From: Archegozetes longisetosus
Lineage: Eukaryota > Arthropoda > Arachnida > Sarcoptiformes > Trhypochthoniidae
Assembly (NCBI GenBank): GCA_018873245.2
Contig: JAEMBT020000008.1
Location: 1,846,001 to 1,910,000 of the forward strand
Direction: 5' to 3'
DNA length: 64,000 bases
Shown here: positions 27,326 through 38,740 of the stretch, one piece after another
How the letters are laid out: each line of letters begins with the position of its first letter
Numbering within the stretch: position 1 is the first letter of the stretch
Position numbers and translations under genes: made by a program
The notes under the pieces: model-generated
What the model was told of the DNA's origin: nothing
Databases searched by the model: none
What the model saw: only the letters and a program-made list of their open reading frames with translations

Positions 27326-27940
27326 CTGAATCAGTCCATCGCATGACCTCAGATGGTTTTCTGCTTTTTGTTTCAATCACCGAATACTTACACAGATATA
27401 ACCTCTGAGCAAAAGTTGCATACCAATTCCTCGTCCAAAAGCAACCTCATCACAACAGGTCATCCTAGTTACAGATGTGAACTTCAACCAGTCATTATAC
27501 GGTAGATTGAACGATCCTCGCCAAAAGACCAGATATTATCTTAGAAAAAATCAATAAAACAGTAAAACAATTAAATATTACACATTCTAATGACACTTTC
27601 TTAATACGCCATTTACGATTAAAATTAGCAAATTTAAAAATCTGGCCAAAGAATTAAGCATATGTGGCATTTGTAATCTGTTGAAGTAGTCTCAATAGTT
27701 ATATCAGTAAATGGACTGATTCACTAAAATCATTATAAACATAAAGAGAAGCTAGAAGTTCCAAAATTCACGATGTTTAAAATTCAAAATCCAGTCACTT
27801 TAGAAACGTATAGAATATTACGAAAAGTTTTAAGTACTAATGATTAACATAAAACAATTATTTGTGTTTGCTTTTAGCTCGCAAGCATTTAATATCATAA
27901 ATAATGTGAGATATAAGAACTCTCGAGTAGTAAAAGTAAA
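27326..27940. other. intergenic; GC-richer unassigned patch 27330-27540
   Basis: A roughly 210-bp patch with markedly higher GC than its surroundings sits just past the MAPEG remnant. It has stops in all frames I tried and no recognised homology; it may be a decayed gene or element piece. The rest is AT-rich spacer. Confidence 0.3.
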
Positions 27941-27946
27941 TCCATA

Positions 27947-30196
27947 TTAAAATTGCAAGTAAAGCCCAAAGTAATGCTTCTCAACATTTTTCATCAGTTC
28001 AACACAAGTTGGACAAACTTTTCTTGATTCGAGTGTATCATCTAAAGAGACTTTACAAAAGACATGACCACATACTGTCGATACAATTGTTTCATCATTT
28101 AAAATTGTTATTTTAATTATTGTAATTTTCTTTCCAAACAAATACTGCAGAACTAGTGATTCTGTTTTATTTGACCATATTTTCTCTTCAATGAATTGTA
28201 ATCTTTACGCAACTGAATCATATCTCTTTCCATAATTTGATTCTTTGATTTGCTTACAATCAACTCATTTAGAGTTTCGGCACTTTTCATTATATTTGCC
28301 ATCGATTCATCACTTATCTCCTGTAAATCAATGTTTGAGCCATCAATGCTTGAAATATCCTTCAAGTATTGGATGAATATTTTAGGAAAATTGTCCTTAA
28401 ACACAACAATTACATCATTGAGTTTCTTTTCTAAACAAGTTTAAGAAAAATATAAATTAACAAATTTATTTGATTCAAACAATTTATAAATACCCGAAAA
28501 GTTGAGATCAAATGTCATTTTATTGGAGCAATTATTTACAGCATTAAGCTCGTCACAGATTCGCTGACTAAAACATTTATTTGTCAAAATAAGAAGTGAT
28601 GTCTTTGAATCTTGACAACAGTATGACAATTTAGTTATATCTTTCAATTCAATAATAACTTCCTTTTCGGTTTCAATAGTATTCTTGTTACTCAATTTGA
28701 TGTCAGTCAAATTAAATAACAACTGTTTGAAATGACATCGATAACTGCCAAGTAGAACATCAATTGGACTATAAGTGAGTTCAATCTTTTGCTGATTAAC
28801 TGAATTGTCGATTTCTTGTGATTGATTCATGTCCTTATCGTTGACCGAATTATTTGATTGTTTGTTAAGATTATCATCCAAGTTCAGTGCAGCTTGAGAA
28901 CTTACTGCAGGCTCTTCGATAGAAGATAATGATCTAGTCTCTGGTGAAATTAGTTCAAGACGTATGCCATCAACAGAAATGGGATTTGAAACTGATTGAA
29001 CAGTCGGCTGTTGTGAGGATAAACACTTTTTCGAATTAGGACACGGTTTCGATACTTCATCCATTACTAAACTGAGTTGAGGTCGTACGGCATTTGGTAC
29101 TAAAGGATTCTGATTTTCGAGAATTCCTTGCACTATAGTTGCTGCAGATTTCGTTGAATTGGCTGATACGTTTTGGTTGAAACGCGGTTCAGAACTACCG
29201 ACATTTAAAGTACAGCTTTGAACGCGTTGCAACATATATTTGGCAGTACCGATATTCATTCTAGAGAATTTCATATCTTTTTTTTGTTCTTTAGACGCCT
29301 TTTCGAGAATTCGTATAAATTTTTCACTCAATTCGTTTTTCAGAACTGCCATTATGTAATGCTCTCGAATATCTAAATAGAATGAGATTAAACACTTAAT
29401 TAAAACAATTTTCAAATTAGTAATAAATATCTAATAGGTTATAATTACCATTGGACTTAATATCAAGTTTCAGTCTATTTTTAGAATCTTTACCCAAGGA
29501 CATGCATTCCTGTATTTTATCGTTCGATTCTTTCGTTGGTTTTAAAAAAATAGTTGTGAGCGAAGGTTCGTTGCAGTAAATCAATTCACTCATTTCGACA
29601 AATGGAATCATAATATGGTATTTAAATTTAGTTTCCATATTATTTGGAGCAACGTTAGTAAATTTAATGCCATCCGCATCGAAATCCATAGTCTTTGAGT
29701 CACCCCTATATGTGCCAAGCATTATATATTCGGGAAAAGCATTGAATGGAAAACACAAGTCTTCTTTATTAGTAATTGAGGAGTGAGAAGTTGCCGAACA
29801 TTTAATTTGCATTTGATTGTTATCTGATTTACTACCAACACTTTTATTATTAGTAGTATCTTGTTGTTTCTGATTGGTTCGTAAATTGGTTTGACCGCGA
29901 ATAGCACTATCAAATTGTATTCCCATTATAGTAAATGCTTTATCCGTTTCGTTAGGCTTTGCATCAGGCGAATGAATGATTGGAAGTAATGGACGACTTA
30001 AGTTATTAATTGCATAACATTGATTGACGTGAACCGCATGAGGATTGGCTTTGCCCGTTTCACCACTGTCTGGGATTTCTATACATTCGTCATTAACAAA
30101 ACTCAAATCATTGGTATGTTTGATAAGTTTACGGAATGAGACTATTCTAATGATTTTTTGTTTGAGTGATTTTTCAACGAATAATTCAAATGTGAC
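27947..30196 (-). pseudogene. decaying gene: two PH-like repeats, coiled coil and RNF4-like RING
   Basis: Exons read on the minus strand: 29449-30196, 28494-29372 and 28430 downward, with in-frame GT-AG junctions (SN/DIREHY, NFS/EKKLND). The protein has two related modules, each a basic helix (FVEKSLKQKIIRIVSF; ALKNELSEKFIRILEKASK), then a linker and a beta-rich domain beginning LGTYRG or LGSYRC. Next come a helix (VVFKDNFPKIFIQYLKDI) and a coiled coil, then CSICLE…ETIVSTVCGHVFC…VCPTC, close to the RNF4 RING. Defects: an in-frame TAG (28153-28155) just before the first CxxC, a missing base in T4 at 28126-28129, and Ser in place of one zinc Cys (FCKVS). No start codon was found. The PH-like repeats faintly recall the N-terminal domains of SENP6/7; treat that as a guess. 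Confidence 0.5.
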
Positions 30197-30689
30197 CTAA
30201 ATGATGATGATTGACTTCATTGATCAGTTCCTTCCACTTTCCTAAGATTTGATGCATTACTTTTTATCAATCCTGAAGTGAGAGAAAATTACCAAAAATA
30301 GATATACCTGGCACAAACCTTTATCACCGGAAGGACCCTTCGCACAATCTTCCACTTGGCACGTTGATATTCTCGGCTAACTGTCTGACAATTGCTTGGA
30401 TTTGCCATCTAGAAGACTTTGACTGTAGACCTGAATTTTTCGTTGATTTATTCAAATTGACAGTCGTTAACCCCTTGAGGGAGTACCTGATCAACCGTGT
30501 CAGACAGTAAGCAGTACTAATGAATATGTTAGCCTACAAAAGGTATCAGATTATATACAGTATTCTTCAAGTAGCGTAGTTTGTGTCCAAAACATGCTTT
30601 CACCGGATGTTTTCTCTTCAATAGCAAAAGAAAAATTTTGAAATTTTTTAGGTAAAGACTTGAACTAGTGGATCATATCAATCATCATT

Positions 30690-31080
30690 CAGGCCATATT
30701 TGAATTATTTGTTGAGAAATCGCTTAAAAAATCATTAGAATAATCTCATTTACGAAACTTGTCAAACGTACCAATAGCTACATATATTATACTATTCATA
30801 CCTCGGGTTCTCGTTTGAGTTGAACTTTCATTTACAACTGTTTTACACAATTGATTCGAATTCAGCTTCGATTTATACATTTTATAAGAATTATTCATAA
30901 TAATCAAGATACCATTTGAAACGTAATTAACTTAACCATTTTTCTTTACTAGTATTTGGGGAGTTGGAAACTGCTGAAGATTTAATTTGCGTCCTATTGT
31001 TGAATTTTGGTTCTTTTGCTTAATTGAGATTTTGATCACTGTTCGAAATGATTGCTTTGATTAAAAGATTCAAATAATAA
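30690..31080 (+). pseudogene. fragments of the neighbouring RING/PH-like gene
   Basis: 30697-30780 on the plus strand repeats, in inverted orientation, the start of the first exon of the adjacent gene (FELFVEKSLK… followed by LRNLSNVP). A second short match (30955-31010) resembles that gene's 29770-29830 region in direct orientation. Both are full of stops. Together they show local rearranged duplication. Confidence 0.5.
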
Positions 31081-31192
31081 CTCAGATCAAAATAAGAAAA
31101 CGCTGAATACTTTCAACAGATAGGTTTTTAGAAGTAATGCAATATAACTTGATTGATTGTTCCATGGATAGTTTTCAAAGTAAATATCAATA

Positions 31193-31334
31193 CAGTCTGA
31201 CTTAGTTATTAGCAACTCGGTTGTTAGCAAATGGATTTATTAAGTACCAACTAATCTAACTATATGTCGAAGTGTTGGGATATAGGCAACTTATTTTTTT
31301 CGCAAAACTAGTTGCCTATAATCGGGTCAGACTG
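31193..31334. repeat. short inverted-repeat element, about 142 bp
   Basis: Ends CAGTCTGACTTAG and (reverse read) CAGTCTGACCCG. An internal stem ATAGGCAACT / AGTTGCCTAT lies within. No convincing target duplication. A MITE-like hairpin; superfamily unknown. Confidence 0.45.
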
Positions 31335-32700
31335 CGCTTAAAAAATTGAACAATACCTAATCTTAACTTGTGATTAGATTAGTTCGCTACAAATATTTAC
31401 AAAAAGGCGACTTCCTTCATCAAGCCATTACCCATATCTACATTGATAACACATTAGACGTTATAACTAGTCAATTATAAGTGCATATGGATAAAAATAT
31501 TGAACAATTGTCTTAGCGAATAGGGCTTTAAACCAAGGAATCAAATACGTTTAACGTAGAAATAATGCAACTTAATTATTCATCAGTTTGAATCTCTTTA
31601 TAAAAATAAGCTTTTAGAGTGAGATAAGAAAAATCAATTTTATTCAATGGGACAACAATTTTGTTTATTCTGAACAAAACCAAAAGTATTTTTTCTTAAT
31701 TATTCAAATTCCAAGAAATAAAGCTATGAATAACTTTGAATTTTGCTATTATACAGATCGTCCAAAATAAAACTAAACTCAGATAAAGCAGTTAAAGGCT
31801 TTTACAACTTGATATTTTGACCGTAAGTAATATCATTTACTCATATACTGAAAACTTGATCTGTCAAAATGAACTTTTATTGATCTAATGTAGTTTACAA
31901 AAATAGTGTTCAGAAATGTTCCCTAAAACATATGCTTATTAATGCCATTAATGTCAATTATAGTCGTACTTGTTGATCCTTTTTTACCAAACTTATCAGC
32001 AAGTTTTTCTCTAGTTTGATCATAAGACTTGTTTGATAAATAAGTTTTATAAATAAAACTCTTTGTTTTATTGAGAAGACCATGTTAAATACTACTTTTG
32101 TTTTTATCTCAAACATTATGATTAAAAAGTTGATTTTTCTTTTACTCATTTCAAACTTGGTTCATAAGCTGCATCTTATCGATGCGTAATATTAAAGAAA
32201 AATTGTACTCAAAATTTGAGTTTAGTTGTACTTTGGACAATCTGTATATCAATATATCTAATTATCTGTAAATGCTTATAAAATTTTGATATCAGCTACG
32301 TTTCTTATGCGCAAAATTGTAACCAATTATCAAATAGATGTTTTCATAAAGAAATATGTCAAAGAGCAAGAAGCTTTGTCATAGTTTACTAGTCATACAA
32401 AACCGTTATCATCTTGTGTACAATTGAAAAAAGTTTTCGATAATAAATTAAGCACAAATATGTGTTCTTTCAAATAAGAAATGGAAACTATTTTAAAACA
32501 AGTAAAATCTATTCAAATTTTGCGTTACAATTTCACTCTTGAAACATGCGGCAATTAAACGGAAATCCTAATAGATTAATATCTAAAGTTCATATAAAAA
32601 GTTCCTATCTAACAAAAAAGTATAAAACGTTTAACTACTTAAAGAGATAAAAGTTTGGACTTATTAGTAATATATTTTGTTCGATTCAAACTCTATTTCA
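31335..32700. other. intergenic, no gene recognised
   Basis: AT-rich spacer left of the large inverted-repeat element. The short open frames (for example 31958-32149 minus) are Lys/Ile-rich and show no homology. An imperfect repeat of CCAAAATAAAACTAAA… / TTTAGTT…TTTGGAC at 31760 and 32225 hints at another hairpin, but I would not call it. Confidence 0.35.
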
Positions 32701-32714
32701 TATGAAAAATATAT

Positions 32715-33355
32715 TTAAGAACTGAAGCTTTAACTGCAAGAGGAGCCTCTTCCCTATCCCTAAGTGTCAAAAGGGCTTACTAAGCATTAGTATCAATATA
32801 TCACATTTAGCGCTTTAGTCACTCAATATTTTTTGAATCTGAGCATTAAGTTTAAGATTATTAGTATAAATATTGAAGACTGCTTTTAAATTGAAAGGGA
32901 GATCAGACTATTAAGAGTTTAGAACTAGTCCAACCTTTTATATCTTTATCAAACTTTTAGCTCTATTTCAGTAGAATTTTATATGAATTAAAGCTTGCAC
33001 TAGTAATCATTTGTGTAGTATGTAAATCATTCATAAGTTATATTATTTTTGTTTCTATACAATTAAAACTTTTCGTGAAAAGGCTTATTTAAGTCTTGTC
33101 TCTTATACTATTTTACCATTAGTTAAAAGTCCAAAAATGAAATGAATCAAAACTTATATGAATGTATGTCTTGATGTATACGTTTTGATGTTTTAGTCAC
33201 AAAAGTAAGGCTCAGATTAAAAAATGTTCGGTTAGTTAATGAAGCTAAACGACTAAATACTGAATATGAAGTTTTAGTCATTATTTGGAAGCCTTTTCAT
33301 ATTTGAAAGTAGATAAGAGGCTCTTGCAGTTAAAGCTTCAACTGAAAATGTTTTT
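32715..33355. repeat. large fold-back element, about 640 bp
   Basis: Left arm GAAGCTTTAACTGCAAGAGG (from 32724) is repeated in reverse near 33319-33338 (TGCAGTTAAAGCTTC), with AAGAGGCTC / GAGCCTCTT adjoining. Inner matches such as TTTTTT-AATCTGAGC (32835 and, reversed, 33210) show that the arms extend far inward. No coding capacity or clean target duplication seen. Confidence 0.6.
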
Positions 33356-34009
33356 CTTCCATTATCAAATTTATTGATAAGTATAATACAACTTTATTTT
33401 GAAAGTCAAAAACTAAACAAACTTAATGAGACAATTTTGCTGATAAGGTGTCGTAATATTAAAATAATATCAAATGGATTGAGAAATACATAAAACAATC
33501 AAACAATTAATTAGTAAACGTATTCCTAGATTTCAAGTATTGAAATAGTAACCAAATTATACATTCTGATTATCGAAAATTCTGTTTTTAGTTTTGGTCA
33601 CATCACTCAATATTTCATTAGAATATAAAGTCCGAAAAATATCAGATTTTCGGGCAAAATAATCAGCTCAATAAGTTTGTTAATGTGGTCAATTTTATCC
33701 CTATTAATAAAACACATGCTTTTAACTTATTTGCCTTATTTACATCTTACGATCGGCAAATTGATCAAAAGTTTATCAGCCTTAATTGTGGTCTTTATAA
33801 GATATCCTAAAAGTTCAGTCTGTGATTTAGTTTTTCTGTTCTTATTTTGCAGTTAACTTGTTTTTCTAAGCTTCAAATTATTCTGCTTTCACGTAACCCT
33901 TTTCCAAAATAATATACAATTGTCTGCAAATTAACCAAAACTATAGAAATTTAATAAATGTCTCTCAAATAATCTATATTAAAAAATTTCTAAATAAAAG
34001 GGTTTAGTA
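33356..34009. other. 3' flank of sushi copy C
   Basis: AT-rich. The last 60 bp (AATAATCTATATTAAAAA…) match the 3' flank of copy B at 23521-23545, so the duplicated unit begins about here. No gene seen. Confidence 0.4.
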
Positions 34010-35772
34010 TTAGTTTTTTTTAATAAATTTAGTATGAGATGAATTTATTTCTACATAATGCGGCTCATTATAGATATGAACAGTCGATTTTCTACGTCCA
34101 GAACTCAATGAGTGAATCTCAACTTCTTCATCACTTTGAAAAGAAGGTATCGCATAAATACTTGAAATATCAGATAATCGTCGATGTCGATTCTCGATAT
34201 TTCTATTGTCGACGTTTTGTTTTAGCTCAACAAACGAAGAGTCTTTGAGTGAACACGTTTCTGTCTTATTTTTTATATCTAGAGTTATATCAGATTTTGA
34301 AAACTTCTTTTTAAATAGCCTTACAAAACTAAGTAAACTAAAAATAATCAGAGTTACAGTGATGGCTACGGCCACAGCAAATGTCAATGAAGAGCTTATC
34401 TGAGTTGATTTCCGTTCACTATTAGTATTTTGTTTGGAACGAGTTTTACAGATATTTTGCAAATCAAAGATTGCATTAGGACTTTCGATATCATTCAATT
34501 GAACCCAATTTGAGTTTTGACCACAATATAAAACTACTTTAACTTCAGAATTGTTGCAATCAATTTCAATTTGAGAAAGATAAGTTGCTTTTCCATCAAC
34601 AAGTTTCACATTTATTTTTGAGTTTGGAATCGAATTAATTAAAGGACATTCAATTTGATCACAATTGAAATTGTAATTTCCAAAATGACTCCAAACACCG
34701 TTTGACAAACATTCAGAACTTTGATATTGTGATGAAACTTGAAATCCTTTATTGCACTGAAGATAAGCACGACTTCCGAAGTTTAAGTCATTTGTGTAAA
34801 TCAATTTTCCATTTTTTACATTTAATGCCAAACAAGTAATTGGTTTTGATGAAAGTTCGGTTGTTATGTTCGTCATCTCACTTTTGTCAGTGATTTGAGA
34901 ATATTTTGTTTGACATAAAGGACTCAATGCTGACCAATGTCCAAATGAGTCACATTTAATTTCTTGTTTTCCAATCAGTGTATAATTTTGAGAGCAATAA
35001 AATCTTGCAAACATTTCATTACTTCTTAATTGAATGTTCACAAAACCATTTGATGGCGCGTCAGGGTTCCACATTTGAGTTTAAGATCATTATTAAAACC
35101 AAAAATTTCGAGTTCACACAAAATGAATTCAACACTTTTTGCTGAATTAATATGAATGTAATCGCTAGAGATGCTTCGATTGCAAAAGTGGACATAAGTA
35201 TACGTATTGTTGTTAAAAACATTGTGATCTTTTGATTTTGGGACTTCATACTTTCTGCCATCACTTATAATCCAAAGAGTATAATCAATATTATTCGTAC
35301 TATGGTTTTGATGAAAAAAGTTTAGTCGAATGGCTTTAATTTGTATTTTTCTTTCAAATGACATTTTCAAAAAGTGAAATATTGTTTCGTTTGAAGACTT
35401 ACTCACAAAACAAGTTTTCAAATTCCTGTCAATTGCTCGAAGAGTTTGTTCATGATTTGGAGCTTGTCGTAAATCAGTATAATTTAGATAAGACTCAATA
35501 TCTAAAGATTGAACACATTGTGGAACTTTATTATCCCAATAACCACTTGGAAGACATTGTCTCTCTTGATTTCCGATTAATAATGAATTTGAATTACAAT
35601 AGTATTGAACTATGGTTCCAGAAGCAAAATTATTGCTCGAAGAACTTTGATTCGTTGACAAGATTCTTAAGCCATAATACGGAGTTCCGGGCCGGCCACA
35701 ATGCACTTCAATAGTGGAATAAATGACATTTGAAAAGTTAAAAATTGCGACACATAGTATTAAAACATTCAT
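34010..35772 (-). CDS. sushi-domain type I membrane receptor, copy C (frameshifted)
   Basis: Same layout as copies A and B: signal peptide MNVLILCVAIFNFSNVIYS, sushi 1 (CGRPGTPYYG to CVQS), galactose-binding-like module (LRAIDRNLKTCF), sushi 2 (NPDAPSNG), sushi 3 (CLALNVKNGKL), degenerate module 4, membrane segment (FAVAVAITVTLIIFSLLS), and a tail with RRLSDISS, YAIP and YNEP. A single base is missing at 35067-35068 (GGTTCC where A and B have GGTTTCC, plus strand), so the frame breaks inside sushi 2 at LKCG. Both halves are otherwise open and overlap by about 35 bp. The membrane and juxtamembrane part is nearly identical to B. The tail differs by a short insertion (NIENRH) and a basic C-terminus. 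Frameshift either real or a consensus error. Confidence 0.8.
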
Positions 35773-36388
35773 TGTTCTGCAAATACAAAAGTTGAGTACC
35801 CGATATACAAATTAAGTATTATTTCATTTATATATTCACATAAGATATATATTTTCCAATTTTTCTCTAATTTATGAACAGTTATATCAAAAGATATAAA
35901 TTGGAAAGTTTGTCTTTTGGTCAAATTATAGATAATATATTTTCTTACGATGCTTAACTAATATCTTTCTTTATTTGTTTTTGAGTCCTTCAAAATGTTT
36001 CTTATTTACTGTAAGTATTCTGAGAAAACTTCAGACCTTTTTAGCTTTCGTTTGGCTAATGAATTCAATCGAAGGAAATGAGATATATAATATAATTTAC
36101 GATAACATTAATAAACGGATTCGAAAATGAGATAAATAAATGCGACAAATGATTAATTTTGTCAAAGATAGAGTCTAAATAGTATTTGTACATTTTTTAT
36201 ATTTTATGCTCACATTTATTCACTTCAAATTAATATATATAAATGACTTAATTTTACGTCATATCCATTAGGTATTGAGTGGTTGTAAAAGATCAATTGA
36301 CTTACAATTAATACGAGTATAAAATAGAATCCAAGTCTAAACTTGACCTTTACTTAAAAGTTAAATACACTCCAGTTTCCGGAATAAA

Positions 36389-37130
36389 CACTAGACTCAG
36401 ATTTGGATCAACATTGAGAACAGTTTCTACCTCTAAATCTGTGGCTAATACTAGTTGAGAAACTGCCTATATCACCAAATATTCCATATAATTGATTAAA
36501 TCGTTTTCTGTAGCTCCTGTCAAACATTCGTATCTATGCATTAGACTGATTGCGTTCCGGTTCTTTTGCGAATGACTCTATTAATGCTTATAAAAATCTA
36601 AATGATTCCAAGAATTAAATGCAATAAAATAAATCTGATATGCTGCTCAAAATATATCAAATCTTCAGATGAAAATTTAGTATATTTCATGAAATCTGTA
36701 GTTCTATTGATAACCAAATAGGCGTAAAGTGCCTAAATTACTATAGAAATAGATATAGTGGCTTTCATTCAATTCATGTAACCGCTAACAAACTTCTTCT
36801 CGTCTTCAGTTAATTCGTTCTAATCAGTAAACATTGATTTTTCACAAACTAACGACTTATAGGGTGGTACCCAATAGTTCTGATTATCTCTAACTTCGGG
36901 TTAAAAAACTCCGTTACAGAAACTATAACTTTGCAATACATAACGTTAAGTTTAACCAGAAGTTAAGGCAAAAGCAAACGTTAGATTATCTTCTGTTACG
37001 TCGACATTAACCAAAGGTTAGGAAACGTGGACGTTTCGCGATAACTCCGAGTTTCATAACCAAGAATATTGCATACAGCCCATAGATTTTCGTATTCTTA
37101 CAACTCAAATTTGATTTTGTCGTATTCTCT
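36389..37130 (-). pseudogene. MAPEG/TMEM79-like pseudogene, cassette C, interrupted
   Basis: Homologous to copy D from its N-terminal region (37090-37130) through the central part. The gene is split by a MITE (36862-37081) and lacks the C-terminal third (nothing equivalent to FWLGYPTYRGFGF). Stops and shifts occur throughout. Confidence 0.8.
36862..37081. mobile_element. MITE family 1, copy 2 (220 bp, 3-bp TSD)
   Basis: Left end GGGTGGTACCCAATAG, right end read in reverse GGGCTGTATGCAATATTC. Flanked by ATA on both sides. The interior shares long blocks with 20997-21197 (CTGTTACGTCGACATT, GTGGACGTTTCGCGATAACT). The insertion interrupts cassette C; in cassette A the same place reads GACTTATTATAGATTTT with no insert. 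Confidence 0.85.
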
Positions 37131-37174
37131 ATTGTAATATTCATTTGATTGAAACATCAAACACTTTTAGGGTA

Positions 37175-37721
37175 CAGGCCCTTCGATAAGTTTCGAGACT
37201 GTCGAAGAAGTTGTTAGAGATACAAATTTCAATTTATTATAAATGTTTACCTTCATTATCGATGCATCTTTTCCACAAATCCGGAAGTCGATAGATTCAG
37301 TTCTTAAAAAATGACAGATCTTTTTGTCAGATCCACTGGTGAACTTTGGAATTCAGATTGTCATCACCATTAAAATGTATTTCTCGCAATTCAGTTTTCA
37401 ATTCTCGAATGTTTGTCACGGGCACGGGTGTTTGAATGGGTCAAACGATTCAAAAATGGGTGCGAAAGTGCCTATTTTTGGATGGACAATTGAATTGAAA
37501 ATTGAATTGCGAGGGATACACTTTAATGATGATAACTATCTGAGTTCCAAAGTTCGACAGTGGGTCTGACAAAAAGATCTGTCATCTTTTAAGAAAGGAA
37601 CCTATCGACTTTCGGATTTGTGGAAAAGATGCATCGACAATGGAGGTGAATATTTATAATTAATTGAAGTTTGTATCTCTAACAATTTCTTCGGCAGTCT
37701 CAAAACTTATCGAAGGGCCTG
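37175..37721. mobile_element. inverted-duplicated mariner fragment (547 bp, TA target)
   Basis: Ends CAGGCCCTTCGATAAGTTT and its reverse complement, flanked by TA (37173-37174, 37722-37723). Both arms carry the same 3' part of a mariner transposase gene facing inward to outward: the right arm reads LRGIHFNDDNYLSSKVRQWV, then after a stop LSDLWKRCIDNGGEYL, the typical mariner C-terminus (RGxxF…RWxKCIxxxGDY). The left arm is a degenerate inverted copy. No catalytic DDD region. The cassette A empty site reads GGGTATAAC. Confidence 0.85.
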
Positions 37722-38740
37722 TATAACTTATTCAGGAATACATAAGAAACAAATGGATGAAACTTAATTGAAATCAATTAAGGCTTACATAATAACGTGT
37801 TGTTTAAAACCAAAAAGTGACTGTACTTTAGCTTGTTCATTAAAAAGAATTTGTGACAGGAATATCAACTGTTTATAAAGGAATCACAGGGATATACAAT
37901 TTTAATATCAGTAAAAGCCAAAGTAACGTATAATATATCTCTGGGAAGCGTTTACAAACAGTTGATATTCTAACACATTGTTTTCTCAACATAGTGAACA
38001 TGCAAACTAAAGAATTTTCACCCCTTAGTTTCGAAAAATATCCTTAGTATGACTTCAATAGATTCGAATTAATTTTCAAGTATTAGTTTATTATGAATTG
38101 TAAATAAGTTACGCATTGAAAAAGTCAGAAAATTTGTGTATACTGCAATATTCTTCTCGATTTATGCACTAATGAGTCATTTTTGTTGCTGCTTCATGTT
38201 TACAAGGTAAATCTCAAATTCACATAAAAATTTTATTAATATTAATACAAAAATAAAAATCCAGATATACAGGTACATCATATGATGCGTTGGTATTTAT
38301 TAGAGAAGGGCCTTCCGGGGAAATAATCTACCCAGGAAGAGTTAGTTTCATTTCCCAAGATCACGAAATTCCAATTTTCAATAGATAAACTTTTAACAAA
38401 CTCTCACATGAGATAGTTCTGCAAGGCTATTGACAACAAATTTCTACTTAATCAATAAAAGGTGTTAAGCCTTCTTTTAAATTGGTATTAGTAACATCCA
38501 CACGTGTAATAATTGTTTTCGTTTAAATTCCTATTATTTTTGTCTTTTAAATATTTTTATGATTTGCCGAGAAATTTTTTGGGAACGGGAAAACTTTTAT
38601 TTGCAGTGACTCCAGATTCTTTCTTAGTATTTGCTAAGTTAAAGCAGAAAGTCAAAATATAACACTGTTAATTAGCTGCTTCTAAATAAAGTAAAATGAA
38701 ATAAGCGCAAAAAGGATGATTTGAGTGTCATAGACCTCAA
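37722..38740. other. intergenic with a 111-bp hairpin
   Basis: AT-rich spacer between cassettes C and D. It contains the hairpin at 37860-37970; otherwise no gene or repeat supported. Confidence 0.4.
37860..37970. repeat. 111-bp imperfect hairpin
   Basis: GAATATCAACTGTTTATAAA at the left and GAATATCAACTGTTTGTAAA (reverse read) at the right, with pairing continuing through CAGGGATATA / CAGAGATATA: about 30 of 37 positions pair. Could be a tiny MITE or a transcribed hairpin. Confidence 0.55.

Noticed and set aside
30300-30540. GC-richer patch that gave a faint retrotransposon-integrase impression
   Set aside because: Only a short stretch in one frame resembled an integrase linker and it is followed by stops; not enough to call an element.
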